64,000 bases of DNA from contig JBANDB010000015.1 in assembly GCA_037576215.1 (NCBI GenBank), positions 496,001 through 560,000 of the forward strand, given 5' to 3'. Positions within the stretch are counted from its first letter, which is position 1. Each line of letters starts with the position of its first letter. This document shows, piece by piece, positions 57,534 through 64,000 of the stretch. This stretch comes from Armillaria gallica (lineage: Eukaryota > Basidiomycota > Agaricomycetes > Agaricales > Physalacriaceae). A program made the translations under genes and the position numbers. The notes beneath the pieces were generated by a model. It did not search any database and was not told the DNA's origin. It saw only the letters and a list, made by a program, of their open reading frames with translations.

Positions 57534-58547
57534 TTAAGAACCCGTACCGGTCGCATGGTGACACAGAGAATTATGGCAAGTATTTCCCAGCGTCCAATTG
57601 TAGTGAAGGTCGCAGGAAGGTACAAGGGCACTTGTATCTGCTTTCACACTGTCCCAACCTCCCCAGTGGACAATTCCTATACCCCTCAGCCCCCGTAAGG
57701 ATCGCAAATATAGCGGACATTCAATGCCGCAACATTTATCGGGGCGCCTGCTGTCTTCGTACAGAGTCAGATTTTGCTCGAGGATACGTTGTTTTCGACG
57801 TGGTGTAACATTCTGAGGTTGGTCTGTTACGATCGTGCCTGGCCTCGTGTGCCATGCATTGACGGTGATACTATCAGCCGTAAGAGCAGGATATAAGCAG
57901 TAGATGTGGCTTGACGTAATAATGTTCATTTGGCTCGATACCTCTGACATTAGTAGAGGAGCAAAGATTGAGTCATTAATGCTTTGGGTGACGACAACTT
58001 TAGTCTACATAAGGATGAATTTAGGCAGTTGGTAATATTAAGGTGGGGCGTGATAACGTACCTGTAAAGATGGATGTCTGTAAACCATAACCAAGCTCGT
58101 TCCCGTTTGACAACGGTGATATTTTACGTTGTCAACGTGACTGAGATGCTCGAAACCGTGGTCGTGGAAAAAGCTGACCCAGGTTGCAGTCGACCCAGCT
58201 GGTACTATGACATTCAAGTCGTCTGGTGACCAGTCGCAGGCTGGAGTTAGGGTTTTTAATGCAACGGATCCAGCGATACACGCGTTTGTCCAATCGAGGA
58301 CGGTGAAGAACTCGGCCAGGTAAGAGCGAGGTATGAAGGTGAGGAAAGATTCCCGTAGACGAATGGTGAGAGTATCACAAACAAGGCGACGGAAGGTGCG
58401 ATTGGTGTGGGACATTTGTGCAAGGGATATGATGTCGCTTTGTTCAAGGAACAGTGTGAGTAGTTCTTCGATCCCTATAAAATCATCGACCTTGTTGTAA
58501 CATAGATCAATGGGCCAATAACAATGAGTATCAGGGCGTTCAGCCAT
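57534..58547 (-). CDS. Two-exon F-box-like protein with a possible nucleotidyltransferase-like segment (318 aa)
   Basis: Exons are 58,547-58,062 and 58,004-57,534, with one phase-0 GT-AG intron of 57 nt and no internal stop. Residues about 20-65 resemble an F-box-type helical start (DFIGIEELLTLFLEQSDIIS, then LAQMSHTNRTFRRLVCDTL). Next comes CIAGSVALKTL ... DWSPDDLNVIVP, whose G-S ... D-L-x-V spacing recalls nucleotidyltransferase folds. Then VVVTQSINDSIFAPLLMSEV, MNIITSSHIYCLYPALTAD and a Cys-containing C-terminus (DKCCGIECPLYLRSLRG). The family looks familiar from basidiomycete genomes as uncharacterised; the enzymatic suggestion is inference. Confidence 0.6.
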
Positions 58548-58640
58548 GTCAAGTGAATATATGCTCGAGGGAGGGAGCGGGAGGGAATGGGGGGGGGGGG
58601 CTGGTTAAAATAGATGATTGTCGAATTTCTTTGCGCCAAT

Positions 58641-59060
58641 TTAGCCTATAATCCTGTGTGGGTTGAGGGATGTTTCATTCACAAGACAGCGATTGCAGCG
58701 ATTGTACTGAGAAGCAACATTTGACATCATTGTCAATGAGACATTTACAGTCGCAGGTGAACATGTCGGGTGAAGATTGATCGACAAGGTCGGGCCATGG
58801 TGCATTTTTTGAAAGTGGATGAAGTGTGTGAATGTGTGGCATGGGTAATGGTTGGGAAGGCCACACATAAGTGGATGAGGTCCTATTGCCTTTGGATGGT
58901 TGCTATATACGGGAACAGGAACGGCAGCTGTTGTGTTCGAGATATATAGAGTTACGGGATCACTTCCAGTTGTCTTTGGAACTGATTCATCGTCGAGGAG
59001 GTCATGAATGGAATTATATAGTAGAACATGATAAGCACGCTCACCCGACTGGCCGTCCAT
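58641..59060 (-). CDS. Open frame of unrecognised protein (139 aa)
   Basis: The minus-strand frame is open for 139 codons, with a His/Pro-rich middle (PNHYPCHTFTHFIHFQKMHH) and Asn/Cys-containing end (QYNRCNRCLVNETSLNPH). It lies between two better-supported genes. No domain or exon partner was seen; it may be chance. Confidence 0.25.
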   Translation of the reverse strand: MDGQSGERAYHVLLYNSIHDLLDDESVPKTTGSDPVTLYISNTTAAVPVPVYSNHPKAIGPHPLMCGLPNHYPCHTFTHFIHFQKMHHGPTLSINLHPTCSPATVNVSLTMMSNVASQYNRCNRCLVNETSLNPHRIIG

Positions 59061-59259
59061 TTCTACTCATCAGGTGTTTGTTCCCTAACATGTGCCTCTG
59101 TTCTGTGAAAGATAACGCAGAGATGTAGAGAGGTAGGTGTACGAAGTAAATGACTGGCTCCGGCAGGAAATTAAACCAGGAAAGAAGTCGAATATGATAT
59201 TTCATTATGAATGAGAGAGCATAGGGTGGTGATACAGTTACAATAAGTACATATAAAAA

Positions 59260-61226
59260 TTACATGACGGGACCAGAGGGTAGGACAGAAATGGGGATGT
59301 CCGTTACATCTCCAGAATACCTCTCCATTACCCGAGTATCATCGACGCCGATGGGAGTCTCATCACCAAAATCTTCGTAGAAGGAGTCGAAGGCAGCCTG
59401 AGTGTCTTTATCAGCGTGACTTTCCAATTGGATGGCGAACTGCACGTTGAGAGAAACACATTCAACATCTTCACGAGAGCGATATCCACCGATAGTAAAC
59501 ACCACCAGTGCATAGTCGCCGAACTTGATATCCGCCGCGGGAAGGGAGGGGTAATGAGTCAAGGCGAATTTCAAGCGGCCGGAAAACATGGGGACTTTGC
59601 AACAGTTAGACGGCTCCGTGAAAGGAAGGGAAATTTAAGTACGCACCTTCCTGGTTCCAAGCACAAATGGCTGAGCGGGGGGGAGAACATTAACACGTTG
59701 TAATAGACTGGGAGATATGACGAGGTCCACTCACGAGGTCCATGAGTTTCACCGTTCATGGCTACTGGCTTAATCTTAGGTTCTTTTTGACCTAGAAAAA
59801 CATAACCAAATTAGATTCAATACAGCAGATAACAACGAACCTTCCATGGGTTTACGGTACGAAGAAATTGTTAAGCCATCCTTGTACACGCTAAAGACAG
59901 GCTGTTGGAACTTTAGAATCTGCGCGATGACGGCGACACATCGAGGAAGAAGACGTCCAAGGGGTTGAATGTTGATCTCTTTGTTATATTCACCGTTTTC
60001 AAGGCTGCAATGTGTGACTCGTCCTACCATGTAGAAACTAGCATCAAGGTTATCAGAAGCGCGTACGATCTTGCGACCATCGTTTGATTTGTTGACAATA
60101 CTGTAGCGAAAGTTTCTGGGTTGCACAGAGAATAGATTGTATAAATTGGTTCCTTCTGCTGCGAGAGCATACTTCAATATATGTCTGTGTGTATTCCTGT
60201 TAGCATATAGATAACAACGGAAACAGCCTCGATGGCGGGCTTACTCCGCTTTGTTCTCGTTCCCACCAACATGATCGGCAAGTACGAACGGCATGATGGG
60301 ATAAGCAGTAGGATCTCCATAAGAAATGCCCAATTCGTTGACACGGGGCAAAACCATAACAGGCTTATTGGCCATGAACGAGTGAAAGAAAGATTTAAGG
60401 TTACTGTACATGACCAATGAGCGGATGAGATAGGACAAGACAAATCATGAACTTACGGTTTGATAACGGGAGTAGGAGAACGTGCACGTTCGATCTTCAC
60501 ATCTTTGTTGGGACTAGAAGGGCATGGTCAGGTTGGGAAAATAAGACAATCATCAACCCACTCTTCGATAACAGGGCTCGGAGCGACATTAACGTCACTA
60601 GAAGTGTATAGTCAGACAAAGAGAAAGGGACGAGTCACAGACTAACAATCCGCTAACAATCGCATCATCACTACAAAGGTACAGTCAGATGGGAAGGAGA
60701 ATGTAGATTACAAACTTACGCTTCAATAACAGGAGTCGGTTGAACATTCTTATCACTATCAAAGCATGATCAGTCTGGTAATTAAGCAACAATCAGCTAT
60801 CATACGCGTGCTCTGCTAAGGAACCATTGTGCACTGTCTTTGTAAGGTTGCTGAGTGGGTGCGAAGCTTCGCTGTATAGATTGAATTAGTGCGCACAACG
60901 GATGGAGAATGTAATTGACACCTCATCTTATCCGTATTATCAAGAAGTGCATCCGGTTTTTCACCATCTGATAGGGTGATTTTCATTGAAGATTTTCTAT
61001 AGCAACCACCATTGACAATTGTTGCTCGCGATCGATTCAAAAAGTACGTACGATGGGGATGCGTCAGCTTTAGGACGCTTTGTTTCCTTTACAACGGGAG
61101 GGGGGGTATTATCATCTCGCTTTGCAGGTGTAACTTTGGATGGTGAAGACGATGGCCTATGAGTGTATCAGTTTGAAACAGCTGGACCTAAAATTCAGAT
61201 GCGTACTTGGAATTCTTTTTGTGCAT
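59260..61226 (-). CDS. Many-exon gene of unrecognised family with repeated micro-exons
   Basis: The minus-strand gene probably starts at ATG 61,226 (MHKKNS), followed by a basic Pro/Lys-rich part (SSSPSKVTPAKRDDNTPPPV). Small exons of the form D-x-NV-x-P-x-PVIE lie at 60,755-60,720 (36 nt) and 60,597-60,562 (36 nt), with a longer relative at 60,513-60,457 (57 nt). A globular part follows: FFHSFMANKPVMVLPRVNEL (to about 60,244), then LKYALAAEGTNLYNLFSVQP to the GRKIVRASDNLDASFYMVGR block and KPMEG near 59,842. The last exon (about 59,592-59,260) has IKFGDYALVVFTIGGYRSRE and DETPIGVDDTRVMERYSG. Exon borders in the 5' half are uncertain; one A-run near 61,080 breaks the simplest frame. Confidence 0.5.
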
Positions 61227-61692
61227 TCTGGTGGTCGATACAACGCATACGAGTGCAGTGTGACTTGCTGATTTTATAGACATATATAACAAGGCGAGAG
61301 GTGGAACAGTAAATATCACATGCTCGCCAAGGTAACACATAAGGCCGGAGCACGCGATCCTTGTAGTGAATTATGGAGTCGACGAGTTTTATGTGGAACA
61401 AGAAAACAAGCCACAAGTCGGATCATGTGAACGGTTAGATGTGGTTTAAGGAAAGGCGAATGACAGTACAACAGTATGGCGCTATTGAGAAGTGGATCAG
61501 AAACATTGTTTTGTGGTGAGAAAGCTCGTGGTGCGCTGAATCAATTGTCAGGTGTTGCAAATGGTTGTTATAGTAGTATCAGATTATTAGAGCCGTATAA
61601 TCCAAGTAAGACAGATAGCGTGAAGACAAAGCAATGAACCATGTCACCTGGTAAGCATCCCGTGGAAGAAGAGAAGTAGCAGATCGATATTT
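61227..61692. promoter_or_regulatory. Shared intergenic region of a divergent gene pair
   Basis: About 470 bp separate the start codons of the minus-strand gene (61,226) and the plus-strand gene (61,693). It is the only upstream space for both, so a bidirectional promoter is likely. No specific motif was identified. Confidence 0.4.
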
Positions 61693-62924
61693 ATGAGTTA
61701 TAATTTGATGTCGCTGTCCGATAAAGGGTCCATTGATACGTACGTTTCGCTGTTTTCAATGCCGTTATCTTGTACCCCACGGGTTGACCCAGCACAGTTG
61801 AAGGAAGTAGTGGAGCAGATGGACATTCGTAAGTAACAAATTCGGGCCGGATTAAACCCGCTCACATGATGACGTAGTACTTGCCAATGCGCGCTTGCGT
61901 AAATCAGGAAGTATAGACTCTCGATGGCAACTCGGAACATATGCAGACGAGGCATTAATCGACAATGCTTTTGCTGTAAATACGACTATTTCGGAAGAAT
62001 TTGCGTACCTTGTTTGGAAAGATTCTCAAGAGGAAGTCGTATTACAAGTCGAGGGAGTCTTAGCCGAAGCGCATCATCCACCTGTTATTAATAAAGGGAT
62101 GGATTATTCGTCAGTCTCTCTTTTGGGTGCGCATACATAGCTGACGTGAATCAGAGGCAAACTCAACAATTTGATCCAATCAGCTGTCATTGTCAGCTCC
62201 AGCAAAGATGAGGCGTTCAATAAAGCCATTCAGGGAATGGAAGCTATAAATGCATTCATGGCGCGGTTCGACGTCAAAGTCAATACGATGGACAACTTCA
62301 CATTGGGGGACCTGAAGGCTATTCGCGGACAGACTTGTGTGTTAACCCCAGTCGGCAAAGTACGAACACCTGTAGTCGACATAGCATCCATCGACTCCGG
62401 GAACGTATTAAGAAACATGATGGCGCGGGGATCTCATCAATATACAGAGGATAACGTCGTATCGTATTTGAAGTGGGCATCTACGAAGGAGGGCGAAGTG
62501 TGCGTATTATTTTTATATATTCATAATATTGTATGCGTCAACTACAGTTAAGGTTCGTGTCGGACATGAATCCAGCTTTACTGAAACCCGGCCACATTGT
62601 CGACCTGGGGTTATCATTTAGACTGGTCAAATTGTCCCACCACGTACAATTTCAAGCACGGCTGGATTCCTGCACGGTGATGGAATGGGGCGGGTTAGAG
62701 GTAATGTACCATATCAAAAACTCAAATTAACAATTCAATGTTGATGTTTTGCACGAAATATTCTCAAGACAATTACTAAATCGCAAGTGAAAAAAGACGA
62801 TGGACCGTCACAAGGTCCACCTAAGAAACGTCGAGCCGTGTCAAAGGGGAGCAGTATGAAAATGGCAGGGGTGGACGCAGACATGGAAGGTATTTCAGAG
62901 ATGATGGCAGGGGCGAAGACTTAG
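61693..62924 (+). CDS. Five-exon gene of unrecognised family with a nuclear-type basic motif (338 aa)
   Basis: Exons are 61,693-61,828, 61,878-62,109, 62,155-62,499, 62,553-62,700 and 62,769-62,924, with GT-AG introns of 45-68 nt. The sum is 1,017 nt and open throughout. Blocks in order are DSRWQLGTYADEALIDNAFA, EEFAYLVWKDSQEEVVLQVE, NNLIQSAVIVSSSKDEAFNK, RGQTCVLTPVGKVRTPVVDI and PGHIVDLGLSFRLVKLSHHV. The C-terminus has GPPKKRRAVSK (probable nuclear signal) and an acidic/Met-rich tail. No domain was recognised. The Lys/Arg motif and the divergent neighbour with its own basic start suggest the two may act together in the nucleus. Confidence 0.65.
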
Positions 62925-63132
62925 TCCATTTCAGGAGTGTATAGAATGTACTTATTTTACCGAACACAGTTACACTGTAAAGACGGAAAATGTAATAGGA
63001 TTTCTGCTCAACGTCCATTGTAAATTTTGAAATTTGTTGTTTTGAATTACAACGAGCGTCGTGTAATGGTAGAAAAGAACACCATTATTATTTCAAGAAG
63101 TATCATTAGAAAGTAATCAAAGTATAGAACTT

Positions 63133-64000
63133 TTAAATAGATTGGATGAGAATGTCGATGTTGATTTGTGATGTACCCATGTAGGAGAGTAAATATTTGA
63201 AGTTGTTCCTCATAATACGCATGAACATATACCCGCAGTTCACCTCATCATATATGTTGATCTCGACAGAAGATAGAGCGGGGAAACGGGAATGGTCCTT
63301 AATTGACTCCCTGAATGCGGTCCATGCGTCTGGAACTGCGAATGGCGAATTTCCGACACCCGTGATCGCGTAACAGATGGTTAAAGAATAGAAGTGAGGC
63401 GACGCTATTTGGCATAATCTGGGAAGTACGTGAGCGGCATCTGCGTCACGAATGTTGATAGCCAAGACTTCCAAGGAAGAGAGTAATTCAATGTGATGAA
63501 AATGGGTAACAGGTGTCAGTCGAGCTGAATCATGCATGAGAAATACAACGAAATCAAGAAATCCATTAACGCACTAGTCGTCTTGCAGTACAATGTTTTA
63601 AGTGACAATTTCATTCTGGGCAGGGACACAAAGAGGCGATCCAACCCTTGTGCGCGACATCGTATGATAAGAGTTTCGACAGTCCGGTACCAAGGAATGG
63701 TAGTGAAGACTTTGATCAAATCATTGATGTCGCTGTCCCAATATGTATCAATTGTTAATACACGGAAACCAGGAGGATTTGAGTCGATTATTTCTTCATC
63801 CTCTGTACAGGATCCTACACCAAAATCCGTGATGTCGTTCATGTTGAGAATGGTGAGGGAAGGAAAGGCCTCAGGAATGTGGATAGCAATGTCACCTAGA
63901 TCGTAGCCCTGGATGTTCAAACATCGGATTTGATATAGTGGTTGCACCCGCAAGTCCTTCCAATCAAGGGTAGCGCTTTGGCGCAAGTCAAGGATAGTAA
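63133..64000 (-). CDS. F-box/LRR-type protein, C-terminal part (runs off the window)
   Basis: Two minus-strand frames join through a 56-nt intron (donor GTGCGT near 63,581, acceptor ...ATTCAG at 63,526). The upstream part is open to the window edge and has LRR-like text (LYQIRCLNIQGYDLGDIAIH, EAFPSLTILNMNDITDFG, VETLIIRCRAQGLDRLF). The downstream part continues with LSSLEVLAINIRDADAAHVL and FPALSSVEINIYDEVNC, ending at 63,133. This pattern fits the C-terminal half of basidiomycete F-box/LRR proteins, which select substrates for SCF ubiquitin ligases. The F-box would be beyond 64,000. Confidence 0.65.

Noticed and set aside
58585..58600. Poly-G run as a quadruplex regulator of the F-box-like gene
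   Set aside because: A single homopolymer run without the spaced G-tracts of a clear quadruplex; probably slippage.

Overview
The window looks like an accessory, transposon-rich stretch of a basidiomycete (probably Agaricomycete) genome. The evidence is the many 45-60 nt GT-AG introns, chromodomain Ty3/gypsy elements, a caspase-fold family with a conserved N-terminal helical domain, a DUF6699-type gene, F-box/LRR relics and an intron-containing DD34E transposase. No rRNA, tRNA or CRISPR was seen. All calls come from reading the sequence; no database search was run.

Left third (1-23 kb): nested retrotransposons. Element A (about 1.48-7.71 kb, + strand) is a 5'-truncated chromodomain Ty3/gypsy copy, split by a 1,658-bp insertion with TG..CA ends and a GCGA direct repeat. 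Element B (11,650-20,060, - strand) is structurally complete, with two LTRs and a GCAAA target duplication. It has two small ORFs, a 272-aa ORF and gag ahead of a mutated pol. Both elements carry the same 13-mer just downstream of the TATA box, and in B its complement lies next to the 5' LTR, which indicates Tf1-type self-priming. A 390-bp MITE with TA duplications and clusters of a GCAAATG/TGCATGCA motif lie around B.

Middle (23-42.5 kb): F-box and DUF6699 relics, then a 2.8-kb DNA transposon (28,446-31,218) with about 60-bp terminal inverted repeats. It holds a DD34E transposase (three exons) and, convergent to it, an unrecognised four-exon accessory gene. A decayed LINE follows (about 36.6-42.46 kb), with the domain order endonuclease, RNase H, reverse transcriptase.

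Right third (42.5-64 kb): a cluster of four caspase-family loci. One is intact in reading frame but has Ser at the expected catalytic Cys position, one is frameshifted, and two are orphan N-terminal domains. Several multi-exon genes of unrecognised families follow, including a divergent pair at 59.3-62.9 kb, an F-box-like gene and a partial F-box/LRR gene at the right edge.

A shared theme is decay by CGA to TGA: nearly all premature stops in otherwise open frames are TGA where arginine is expected, and seven of eight LTR differences in B are CpG transitions. This points to CpG methylation and deamination.
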